From JAIVGV01 sp035295985 (GTDB lineage Bacteria > Acidobacteriota > Blastocatellia > Pyrinomonadales > Pyrinomonadaceae), in assembly GCA_035295985.1 (NCBI GenBank), contig DATHBT010000141.1, positions 1 through 14,043 of the forward strand: DNA of 14,043 bases. Direction: 5' to 3'. The translations under genes and the position numbers were made by a program. This document shows, one piece after another, positions 7,341 through 13,251 of this stretch. Under the pieces are notes generated by a model. It saw nothing but the letters and a program-made list of their open reading frames with translations, did not search any database and was not told the origin of the DNA. The first letter of the stretch is position 1. Each line of letters begins with the position of its first letter.

Positions 7341-8368
7341 CAATACGCCGCCAGTTTGCGTGCCGCCTCCAACACGTCCTTGACCTGCGGCAGGTGGTAC
7401 TCTTCGAGCGGCGGCGAGTAGGGTACGGGAGTGTCGGTGGCGGCGAGGCGCACGACGGGAGCGTCCAGCCATTCGAAGGCTTCCTCCGCAATCGTCGCCG
7501 CGATCTCGCCGCCGATGCCGCCCGTCCGCGAAGCCTCGTGCAGCACCAGCGCCTTGCTCGTCTTCTTCACCGACGCGAGGATCGCCCCCTTGTCCATCGG
7601 CGCGAGCGTCCGCAAATCCAGAACCTCAACGTCCAGACCTTCCTTCTCCAACTGCTCGGCGGCGTCGAGCGCGTTCAGGGTCTGCGCCCCGAACGTGATG
7701 ATCGAAAGGTCGCGCCCCTCGCGGCGCACGCGCGCCTTGCCGATCTCAACTATGTAATCTTCCTCCGGCAACTCCTCGCGCAGCCGCGGCAGGCGGTACA
7801 GCTTCTTGTGCTCGAAGAAGATGACCGGGTCGGGATCACGGATGGCGGCCTTGATGAGTCCCTTCGCGTCGTAGCTGGTCGAAGGCTCGACCAGCTTGAG
7901 GCCCGCCGTGTTCATGAAGAAAGCCTCGGCGTTCAGCGAGTGGAACGGCCCCGAATGCACGCCCGCGCCGCACGGCCCGCGGAAGACGGTTTGCAGCCCC
8001 GCGCCCCAACGGTAGCGGCACTTGGCGGCGTAGTTCGTCAGCATGTCGAAGCCGGCCGAGATGAAGTCTATGAACTGGAACTCGGCCACCGGCTTCATGC
8101 CCATCAGCGCCGCGCCGCACGCCGCGCCCACAATCGCGCCCTCCGAGATCGGCGTGTCGATCACGCGCCCTTCGCCGAACTCGTCCAAGAGTCCGTCCGT
8201 CACCTTGAACGCGCCGCCGTAAGCGCCCACGTCCTCGCCGATGCAGAAGACGGCCGGGTCGCGCTCCATCTCCTCCCAAATACCCTGCCTGATCGCCTCG
8301 ACGAACGTGGCGACGCCGCCGCGCTCCGGGCGGCTCGACTTGTGCTCTTTTTTAGCTGCCGTTGACAT
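7340..8368 (-). CDS. 2-oxo acid dehydrogenase E1 component, beta subunit (pyruvate/branched-chain/acetoin type)
   Basis: The beta subunit of thiamine-diphosphate-dependent E1 pairs with E1 alpha to decarboxylate the 2-oxo acid and reductively acylate the E2 lipoyl group. The 342-residue length is normal. Hallmarks are FCIGEDVGAYGGAFK (41-55), RVIDTPISE with E76, the Glu expected to activate the thiamine cofactor, VHSGPFHSLNAEAFF (137-151) with H138 and H143, and the transketolase C-terminal domain from about residue 205 (EVLDLRTLAPMD). The first 17 residues are a Lys/Ser-rich extension. ATG 8368 lies 36 bp after the small unknown gene and has no strong Shine-Dalgarno. E1 alpha and E1 beta are usually adjacent, but here a 101-residue gene separates them. 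The substrate is undecided (pdhB, bkdA2 or acoB equivalents). Confidence 0.95.
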   Translation of the reverse strand: MSTAAKKEHKSSRPERGGVATFVEAIRQGIWEEMERDPAVFCIGEDVGAYGGAFKVTDGLLDEFGEGRVIDTPISEGAIVGAACGAALMGMKPVAEFQFIDFISAGFDMLTNYAAKCRYRWGAGLQTVFRGPCGAGVHSGPFHSLNAEAFFMNTAGLKLVEPSTSYDAKGLIKAAIRDPDPVIFFEHKKLYRLPRLREELPEEDYIVEIGKARVRREGRDLSIITFGAQTLNALDAAEQLEKEGLDVEVLDLRTLAPMDKGAILASVKKTSKALVLHEASRTGGIGGEIAATIAEEAFEWLDAPVVRLAATDTPVPYSPPLEEYHLPQVKDVLEAARKLAAY

Positions 8369-8404
8369 AGAGATTTTCGCGCCGCCGCCGTCCGCGCCGC
8401 AGAC

Positions 8405-8710
8405 TCACCGCCGCGCCGAACCTTCCGCGCCCGCGCGGGCCTCGACGAAGTAACAGTAGCGGTTGAAGTCGAAGTCGAACGGCCCGCCCAGGTAGGCCGA
8501 AAGGAACTCCACGTCCTTGGGCAAGACCACGTAACAGTCGTACATCAGCGGGTCGCCTTCGGGGTTGAACCACTCGCGGAACCGTTCGAGATCGAACGTC
8601 GCGAAGGCGTGCTCGGCGACGAACTCCTCTTCGGGGTTGCTGAACACCGTGAGCAGGCGCTCCACCACGGGGCCGCCCGCTCCCCGCGCAATGTCGTCAG
8701 ACGAATCCAT
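8405..8710 (-). CDS. Small acidic protein of unknown function between E1 alpha and E1 beta
   Basis: This 101-residue protein starts at ATG 8710 (MDSSDDIARG), 11 bp after the E1 alpha stop, with GAGCGAGG just upstream. A longer reading back to 8830 would overlap E1 alpha extensively and was not used. The sequence is acidic and aromatic, with a middle part FATFDLERFREWF, then YDCYVVLP and a C-terminal FDFDFNRYCYFVEAR. There is no signal peptide, membrane segment or cofactor motif. The last part faintly recalls small bacterial DUF proteins ending in DF..Y.YFLEA (DUF7683-like), which could not be checked. Tight spacing on both sides implies co-translation with the E1 subunits, so it may be an assembly or regulatory partner (inference). 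Confidence 0.8.
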   Translation of the reverse strand: MDSSDDIARGAGGPVVERLLTVFSNPEEEFVAEHAFATFDLERFREWFNPEGDPLMYDCYVVLPKDVEFLSAYLGGPFDFDFNRYCYFVEARAGAEGSARR

Positions 8711-8721
8711 GCCGACCTCGC

Positions 8722-9909
8722 TCAATTCCCGCCGAAAATTTTGGGGCGGAACGCGGGCGGGACGACCGAGTTGTCGAAGACGTTGTAGGCCGCGCGCTCG
8801 GCCTCGGGCATCGGCGAGCTTTCGGCCCACGCCGCGTCCTCTTCCACCTCGCGCTTCACGTCGGCGACGATCTGATCGAGCTGCTCCTGCGTCGCGACGC
8901 CCTGTTGAATCAGGTGGCGCGTGAAGCGGTCAACCGGGTCGCGCTTCTCCCAGAAGTCGAGTTCGCCTTCGGGCAAATAACGCTGGTCGTCGTGCTCGGC
9001 GTGCCCCCTGCGCCTGTACGTCTTCGCCTCGATGAGTACCGCGCCGCCCCCGCCGCGCGCGTACTCGGCGGCTTCGCGCATCACCTCGTAGCAGGCGACG
9101 ATGTCGTTGCCGTCAACGATGTGGCCGGGGATGCCGTAGCCGGCGGCCTTGTCCGCGAGGTGCTCGACCGCCGTTTGTAAGCGCGTCGGCGTCGAGTAGG
9201 CGTAGTGGTTGTACTCGGCGACGACGACGAGCGGCAACTTCTGCACGGCCGCGAAGTTCAGACCCTCGTGGAACGCGCCGGTGCTCATCCCGCCGTCGCC
9301 GATGTAGGCCACGGCGACGATCTCGCGTCTTTGCATCCGCGCGCCGAGGGCGATTCCGGTCATGACGGGGATCATGTCGCCGAGGTGCGAGATCGGCCCG
9401 ATGAAGCCCTTCGACATGTCGCCGAAGTGGATGTTGAGGTCGCGCCCCTCGCTCGGCCCCCACGCCTTAGCCATGTACTGCGCGAAAATCTCGCGCGGGC
9501 GGATGCCTTTCGTGAGCACCGCGCCGAGGTCGCGTATGAGCGGCGCGATGAAGTCTTCGGCCCTGAGCGCGTAGCAAGTGCCGACCGCCGTCGCCTCCTG
9601 CCCCAGCGAGCGGAAGACGCCGCCGACCACCTTGGTCTGCCGGTACAAGTTCACCAGCTTCTCTTCGACGATCCGCGTCAGCAGCAGGTGCCGGTACATC
9701 TCAAGCATCTGCTCCGGCTTGAGCGTCGTCTCCGTCCGGCAGATCGCGTCCTCGGCCGGCACGCTGTAGCTGCCGAACACGTTGGGCAGCGACGAACCGC
9801 CGCCGCCGTTCCCGGCAGCGCCGTTTTCCTGCGCGCCCTTCGCCGTCTTCTTCCCGGCGTCCTTCGCCGCCCCGCCGCGCGCCGTCTTCCGTTTAGTCTC
9901 GGTGGACAT
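8722..9909 (-). CDS. 2-oxo acid dehydrogenase E1 component, alpha subunit
   Basis: The thiamine-diphosphate-binding alpha subunit of E1. The 395-residue protein has a 40-residue Lys/Ala/Gly-rich N-terminal tail, then the E1 alpha fold: FRSLGQEATAVG (99-110), GRDLNIHFGD (155-164), the cofactor motif GDGGMSTGAFHEGLNFAA (204-221) closing at N234 in AEYNHYAYST, and the loop YRRRGHAEHDDQRY (298-311), whose His is conserved for lipoyl acylation. The usual Ser after that His is Ala304. The GRDLNIHFGD segment resembles branched-chain-type more than classical pyruvate-type E1 alpha, but this does not settle the substrate. It is second in the unit, after E3. ATG 9909 lies 5 nt from the end of a heptamer palindrome and has no Shine-Dalgarno of its own. 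The basic tail is less conserved, so a later start cannot be excluded, although no ATG or GTG is obvious in it. Confidence 0.94.
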   Translation of the reverse strand: MSTETKRKTARGGAAKDAGKKTAKGAQENGAAGNGGGGSSLPNVFGSYSVPAEDAICRTETTLKPEQMLEMYRHLLLTRIVEEKLVNLYRQTKVVGGVFRSLGQEATAVGTCYALRAEDFIAPLIRDLGAVLTKGIRPREIFAQYMAKAWGPSEGRDLNIHFGDMSKGFIGPISHLGDMIPVMTGIALGARMQRREIVAVAYIGDGGMSTGAFHEGLNFAAVQKLPLVVVAEYNHYAYSTPTRLQTAVEHLADKAAGYGIPGHIVDGNDIVACYEVMREAAEYARGGGGAVLIEAKTYRRRGHAEHDDQRYLPEGELDFWEKRDPVDRFTRHLIQQGVATQEQLDQIVADVKREVEEDAAWAESSPMPEAERAAYNVFDNSVVPPAFRPKIFGGN

Positions 9910-9914
9910 AAAGA

Positions 9915-10032
9915 AGCTGTTAGCTGTTAGCCGTTAGCCGTTAGCCGGAAGCGATCAGCCGATTACCAGTCGCGCGGGCCGACTCGGCCCTCCCTGGTTT
10001 GGCTAAAAGCTAATAGCTAACAGCTAACAGCT
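9915..10032. repeat. Heptamer palindrome 3: GTTAGCC/GTTAGCT arrays in inverted orientation, between E3 and E1 alpha
   Basis: The left arm (9915-9946) reads AGCT, GTTAGCT, GTTAGCC, GTTAGCC, GTTAGCC. The right arm (10001-10032), reverse-complemented, reads AGCT, GTTAGCT, GTTAGCT, ATTAGCT, TTTAGCC. That is 28 of 32 positions matching; two of the four differences become G-U pairs in the minus-strand RNA. The loop is 54 nt. The right arm begins at the last base of the E3 TGA, and the left arm ends 5 nt before the E1 alpha ATG, so the palindrome fills nearly the whole gap. Confidence 0.88.
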
Positions 10033-11435
10033 CAAATATGAATCGTCAGATCGTGGATGCCCTCGGCCGCTTCCATGACGGTCTCGGAGACGGTCGGGTG
10101 GGCGTGGATGGTGCGGCCCAGCTCTTCGGCCGTGGATTCGAGGCGCATCGCGACGATGGCCTCGTGGATGATCTCCGTGGCGTGCGGGCCGATGATGTGG
10201 ACGCCGAGGATTTCGTCGTAACGCTTGTCGGCGACGATCTTGACGAAGCCCTCCTCCTGGCCGAGGATGCGCGCCTTGCCCGACGCGGAGAAGGGGAACT
10301 TGGCGACCTTCACGTCGTAGCCCTCCTCGCGCGCCTTCGCCTCGGTCAGTCCCGCGGAAGCGACCTCCGGGTCGCAGTAGGTGCAGGAAGGAACCTGCCG
10401 CATGTTGATCGGCTGCGCGTCGTGGCCGGCGATCTGCTCGACGGCGAGGATGCCCTCTTTGGAGGCGAGGTGCGCGAGCCAGGGCGTCGGGATCACGTCG
10501 CCGATGGCATAGACGTTCGGCTCGCCCGTGCGGCAGAACTCGTCCACCTGGATCGCCCCGCGCTCGACCTTGATCTGCGTGCCCTCGACGCCCAGGCCTT
10601 CGAGGTTCGGCATCCGGCCGACGGCGACGAGCAGCATCTCGGCTTCGAGCGACACGTCGCCGCCCTTCGCGTCCTTGCCCGTAACTTTCACGCCCGCGTC
10701 AGTCCTCTCGACCTTTTCCAGCTTCGTCCCCGTGAGCGACTTGATGCCCCGCTTGCGGAAAGATTTCTCCAACTCTTTGGAGACTTCCTCGTCTTCGAGC
10801 GGCATCAGGCGGGGCATCAGCTCGACGAGCGTCGTCTCCGCCCCGAAGCGCGAATAGACGGACGCGAACTCGACGCCGACCGCGCCCGATCCGAGGACGA
10901 TGAGCGACTTCGGCACTTCCTTCAGCTCGAGTATGTGGTCGCTGTTGACGACGCGCTCGCCGTCCGTCTCGAAGCCCGGTATGGGGCGGACGACAGACCC
11001 CGTCGCGATGATGATGTTCTTCGCGTTGAGCGTCTGCTTCGCGCCGTCCGCGCCCGTCACCTCGACCTTGCCGGGCAGCGCCAGCCGCGCCACGCCGTTG
11101 AACGTCGTCACCTTGTTCTTCTTCATCAGGTACTCGACGCCCTTCGCGTTCTTCAACACGATCTTCTCTTTGCGCTTCTGCACGTCCGCGAAGGCGAGCC
11201 GCACTTCCGACGCCTGCACGCCGAACTCGGCCGCGTGCTGCATCTGCTCATAGACGTGGGCCGACATGAGGAGCTGTTTGGTCGGGATGCAGCCGCGCAG
11301 GCCGCACGTCCCGCCCAGGCGCTTATCCTTCTCGACGAGCGCCACCTTTAGGCCCAACTGCGCGCCGCGCACGGCCGCCACGTAACCGCCCGGCCCCGCG
11401 CCGATGATCACGACGTCAAACTGTTCGCTGGACAA
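10032..11435 (-). CDS. lpdA: Dihydrolipoyl dehydrogenase (E3)
   Basis: A flavoprotein that reoxidises the E2 dihydrolipoyl group and passes electrons to NAD. The 467-residue length is typical. Visible features are the FAD dinucleotide fold VVIIGAGPGGYVAA (8-21), the redox disulfide GGTCGLRGCIPTK (C44, C49), the NAD fold LIVLGSGAVGVEFASVYSRFG after the central ATGS motif, the second FAD motif VYAIGDV, and the C-terminal dimer-interface HAHPTVSE with the H446/E451 pair. The disulfide loop reads C-G-L-R-G-C instead of the common C-L-N-V-G-C. The start is TTG 11435, chosen because the FAD fold begins at once and AGGAGA lies 6 nt upstream. It is the first gene of the dehydrogenase unit, divergent from the rhodanese gene. 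If the cell has one E3, other complexes would share it. Confidence 0.95.
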   Translation of the reverse strand: MSSEQFDVVIIGAGPGGYVAAVRGAQLGLKVALVEKDKRLGGTCGLRGCIPTKQLLMSAHVYEQMQHAAEFGVQASEVRLAFADVQKRKEKIVLKNAKGVEYLMKKNKVTTFNGVARLALPGKVEVTGADGAKQTLNAKNIIIATGSVVRPIPGFETDGERVVNSDHILELKEVPKSLIVLGSGAVGVEFASVYSRFGAETTLVELMPRLMPLEDEEVSKELEKSFRKRGIKSLTGTKLEKVERTDAGVKVTGKDAKGGDVSLEAEMLLVAVGRMPNLEGLGVEGTQIKVERGAIQVDEFCRTGEPNVYAIGDVIPTPWLAHLASKEGILAVEQIAGHDAQPINMRQVPSCTYCDPEVASAGLTEAKAREEGYDVKVAKFPFSASGKARILGQEEGFVKIVADKRYDEILGVHIIGPHATEIIHEAIVAMRLESTAEELGRTIHAHPTVSETVMEAAEGIHDLTIHI

Positions 11436-11441
11436 ATTGTC

Positions 11442-11447
11442 TCTCCT
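11442..11447 (-). promoter_or_regulatory. Shine-Dalgarno that fixes the TTG start of E3
   Basis: AGGAGA on the minus strand, 6 nt before TTG 11435. No in-frame ATG is better placed, so this site decides the start. Confidence 0.7.
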
Positions 11448-11514
11448 GAGTCCGCGGGCGCGGCGCGCAAAACGGCGGGCGCGGGCGCTTCGGGAAGTGA
11501 TTCGATTTTGTGGG

Positions 11515-11564
11515 TGCTGTTAGCAAACGGGGATTATAATCGACGCGCACCTGTTTTCTAAAGC
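11515..11564. repeat. Possible decayed fourth heptamer palindrome in the divergent promoter region
   Basis: GCTGTTAGC (11515-11523) matches one heptamer unit. CCTGTTTTCTAAAGC (11550-11564) matches the CTGKTTTR-then-CTAA junction found beside an arm in the three intact palindromes. The two ends can pair only partly (GCTGTTAG with CTAAAGC). The interval encloses the palindromic -10 box. This is resemblance, not proof of common origin. Confidence 0.3.
11532..11541. promoter_or_regulatory. Palindromic -10 region serving both divergent transcripts
   Basis: GATTATAATC is a perfect 10-bp palindrome, so it presents TATAAT on both strands: plus 11535-11540, towards the rhodanese gene, and minus 11538-11533, towards the E3 operon. 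A minus -35 candidate TTTAGA (11562-11557) lies 18 bp upstream; no good plus -35 is visible. Predicted leaders are about 40 nt (rhodanese) and about 90 nt (E3). The two polymerases could not bind together, so expression may be mutually exclusive (inference). Confidence 0.5.
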
Positions 11565-11586
11565 GGCGGCGCGGAGGGGCGAGGCG

Positions 11587-11964
11587 ATGAAACACACGGA
11601 GGGTTTTCTGCGGCTGGCCGAGGACGCCAAGCGGCGCGTCCACGAAGTCACGGTCACGGAGGCGCGCGAGCGGCTGGCGGCCAACCCCGCGTCGCGGCTG
11701 ATAGACGTGCGCGAGGACAACGAGTGGCAGGCCGGGCACGCGGCCGGCGCTGAGCACCTCGGCCGCGGCATCATCGAGCGCGACATCGAGACCCGCCACC
11801 CCGACAAGTCTTCCGAACTCATCCTCTACTGCGGCGGCGGCTACCGCTCCGCCCTCGCCTGCGACAACCTCCAACGCATGGGCTACACCAACGTCCATTC
11901 GATGGCCGGCGGCTGGAAGGCTTGGCAGGACGCGGGCGCACCCTCGGAGGCGACTAATAGTTAG
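11587..11964 (+). CDS. Single-domain rhodanese-like sulfurtransferase
   Basis: This 125-residue rhodanese-fold protein likely carries a sulfane sulfur as a cysteine persulfide. The active-site loop is Y-C-G-G-G-Y-R-S with C82, the expected C-x4-R spacing. The family's LIDVRE motif (39-44) and GH...GAEHL segment (50-58) are present, as is the C-terminal GYTNVHSMAGGWKAW. No signal peptide, so cytoplasmic. ATG 11587 has GGAGGGG and GAGG just upstream (11573-11584). It is transcribed divergently from the E3 gene across about 150 bp and ends at a terminator-like hairpin. The sulfur donor and acceptor are unknown; a link to lipoate sulfur supply for E2 would be speculation. Confidence 0.92.
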   Translation: MKHTEGFLRLAEDAKRRVHEVTVTEARERLAANPASRLIDVREDNEWQAGHAAGAEHLGRGIIERDIETRHPDKSSELILYCGGGYRSALACDNLQRMGYTNVHSMAGGWKAWQDAGAPSEATNS

Positions 11965-12040
11965 GCCGCCGGGCGCGGCTTTTCACTGTCCTGCGGGGGG
12001 AGTTAGGCCGCTCCGCGCGGTAAAATGTGCATTAGGCCGC
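11961..12040. repeat. Three direct copies of TTAGGCCGC
   Basis: TTAGGCCGC occurs at 11961-11969, 12003-12011 and 12032-12040. On the minus strand the first two share GCGGCCTAACT. The first copy overlaps the rhodanese stop and its terminator stem; the third contains the stop of the small Cys-rich ORF. The spacing is irregular (42 and 29 bp). The interval between the two convergent transcription units shows nothing else. Confidence 0.6.
11965..11983 (+). terminator. Intrinsic terminator of the rhodanese gene
   Basis: GCCGC (11965-11969), a 5-nt loop and GCGGC (11975-11979) form a short GC stem followed by TTTT, directly after the stop codon. The stem is short, so efficiency is uncertain. Confidence 0.5.
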
Positions 12041-12124
12041 CTTCTTGAAGCGAAATTTACAGCATTTTTCGCAGTATTCTTGAAGAGGCCAGGCGACTAC
12101 TGCGACCTCGACCGCTCCAATCAC
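12032..12124 (-). CDS. Possible 30-residue Cys-rich ORF overlapping the endonuclease stop
   Basis: GTG 12124 overlaps the endonuclease TGA in a GTGA arrangement, which is typical of translational coupling. The frame runs 30 codons to TAA. The C-terminal half reads LQEYCEKCCKFRFKKAA, a C-x2-C-C cluster followed by a basic tail, as in part of a zinc-binding knuckle. No family is recognised. It could be a third gene of the restriction-modification unit, the C-terminal remnant of a lost gene, or chance. A 9-bp direct repeat TTCTTGAAG (12042-12050, 12077-12085) and a small GCGAAA/TTTCGC hairpin lie inside it. Confidence 0.3.
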   Translation of the reverse strand: MIGAVEVAVVAWPLQEYCEKCCKFRFKKAA

Positions 12125-13251
12125 GACAATTCCAACTCAGGCCACCACCTAACCAAGCGCGCGTGAATGTTCGCCAGGAGTCTGTCAGCCGATCCGCCAG
12201 TGGCAAGCGCATACTCCGGCGCGACCTTGAGCGCAAAGTGAGAAAGTGCCTCCGCATCAGTAGCGATTGTCCTTTTGACAACTATTGGCTGGGGGCTTTC
12301 TGTGCTGGTCGTATCTATATCGAAAACGTAAATCCACGTCCGGCTGATGATCGGCCCTGTACGTCCGGGCTGAATCAGCTCGGAGTCGCCGCCGCCGAGG
12401 TCTGTAAGATCGGGTCTGCCCAGGTGTTTTTGCCAGCTATCCCATACAGGCTCCGGCACGGCGAACACGCACCCGGCGCAGGAGCGATGCTTGGCGAGCT
12501 GAAACTTAAACATCATCTGATAGAAGGTGCGCTTGAATACGTTGGATATATTCGGCCCCTCGATTCGCTCGGATAGCCACTCATGATGCTTATCAACCTC
12601 TTCGGGAAAGTCCCTCTCGTGCAGCCTGAGCGCCCCTTTCAGCTTCTCCAGCGCGTGCCGGTATGAGCCGTGCGGGTCCATCGTCTGAAGCTCGAAGATC
12701 GCGTAGCGACCGAGGTAGAAGTGCCCTGCCTCGTGCGTGATCTCGACGAGCGTGCTGTCAAAGAGAAAGCCGGGCGAATGCGTGGTAGCAGGTAGCTTGA
12801 TCTCGCCGCCGAGGGGGTTGGCTAGATAAACGATGCCGGTATTCCCGTCGCGTATCCAGTTCGTGAGCTTGGCAAGGATCGCGGGCTTATCGAACGCCGT
12901 CGCCGCGACGAGCATGATATTTTCTTCGCGTGGCACATCAAAAAGCCGGTGAGCGGCCTTTGAAATCATGCTCGGGTCTAAGGCGCGATTCGGGCAGACA
13001 AGCCACTCTTGGCGCGGGCCGTTGCTCCGGCCGTTGATCGTGCAGACGCCTTTATTGTTCTCGCTCTTTACGCACTCCGTCGCCTCTTTCTTCACCTCGG
13101 AAAGAAAGGGGCATCTCTCGGCCACCTGATCCCGGTAGGCATTCTCGGCGCGCGTAGCAACGGGGTATGTCCTGTGCCCGAACCATTCACTGACGAAGTT
13201 TCCGCGGTCGGGTGGGGGCGTGAGGCTACCTGGTCTTTTTCTTGTTGCCAT
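12121..13251 (-). CDS. NotI-family type II restriction endonuclease
   Basis: The protein has 376 residues, close to NotI. The family hallmark is present: four cysteines in CPF (C47), ECVK (C60), GVC (C70) and VCPNR (C86), which in NotI hold a structural iron. A likely PD-(D/E)xK-type core is LVEITHEAGHFYLGRYAIFELQTMD in outline, with E170, E187 and Q189; an E-x-Q in place of (D/E)-x-K is in keeping with the NotI active site as I recall it. Known members NotI and EagI cut GC-only palindromes (GCGGCCGC, CGGCCG), so a similar target is likely but not proven. ATG 13251 lies inside the methyltransferase 3' end (26-bp overlap) without its own strong Shine-Dalgarno, so translation is probably coupled. 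Its GC is visibly lower: bases 12241-12300 contain 30 G+C of 60, against 43 of 60 at 9841-9900. Confidence 0.87.
   Translation of the reverse strand: MATRKRPGSLTPPPDRGNFVSEWFGHRTYPVATRAENAYRDQVAERCPFLSEVKKEATECVKSENNKGVCTINGRSNGPRQEWLVCPNRALDPSMISKAAHRLFDVPREENIMLVAATAFDKPAILAKLTNWIRDGNTGIVYLANPLGGEIKLPATTHSPGFLFDSTLVEITHEAGHFYLGRYAIFELQTMDPHGSYRHALEKLKGALRLHERDFPEEVDKHHEWLSERIEGPNISNVFKRTFYQMMFKFQLAKHRSCAGCVFAVPEPVWDSWQKHLGRPDLTDLGGGDSELIQPGRTGPIISRTWIYVFDIDTTSTESPQPIVVKRTIATDAEALSHFALKVAPEYALATGGSADRLLANIHARLVRWWPELELS

Noticed and set aside
7394..8365. 323-codon plus-strand open frame opposite E1 beta
   Set aside because: Shadow of the E1 beta gene, with no recognisable domain.
8405..8830. 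Longer 141-residue form of the small gene between E1 alpha and E1 beta
   Set aside because: Its first 40 residues lie inside E1 alpha and look like out-of-frame noise. ATG 8710 follows the E1 alpha stop and has a ribosome-binding site.
6835..10032. Palindromes as CRISPR repeats or intrinsic terminators
   Set aside because: There are no regular repeat-spacer units, and no T-run follows the arms in the direction of transcription. They lie between genes of one functional set.
10038..11351. 437-codon plus-strand open frame opposite the E3 gene
   Set aside because: It mirrors the E3 codons (Arg/Asp/Leu/His-rich), has no motifs, and the minus strand encodes all E3 hallmarks.
11416..11898. 160-codon minus-strand open frame over the rhodanese gene and divergent promoter
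   Set aside because: It is antisense to a clear rhodanese and would overlap the E3 start and promoter.
11960..12008. Integron attC site: GTTAGGC at 11960 and 12002 fits the GTTRRRY core
   Set aside because: An attC needs a matching RYYYAAC in the opposite sense to form the folded site. Both copies have the same orientation, with no complementary partner and no integrase visible.
12721..12735. HEAGH (residues 173-177) in the endonuclease as a metalloprotease zinc motif
   Set aside because: The surrounding four-Cys block and E-x-Q core identify a NotI-type nuclease, and there is no other protease feature.
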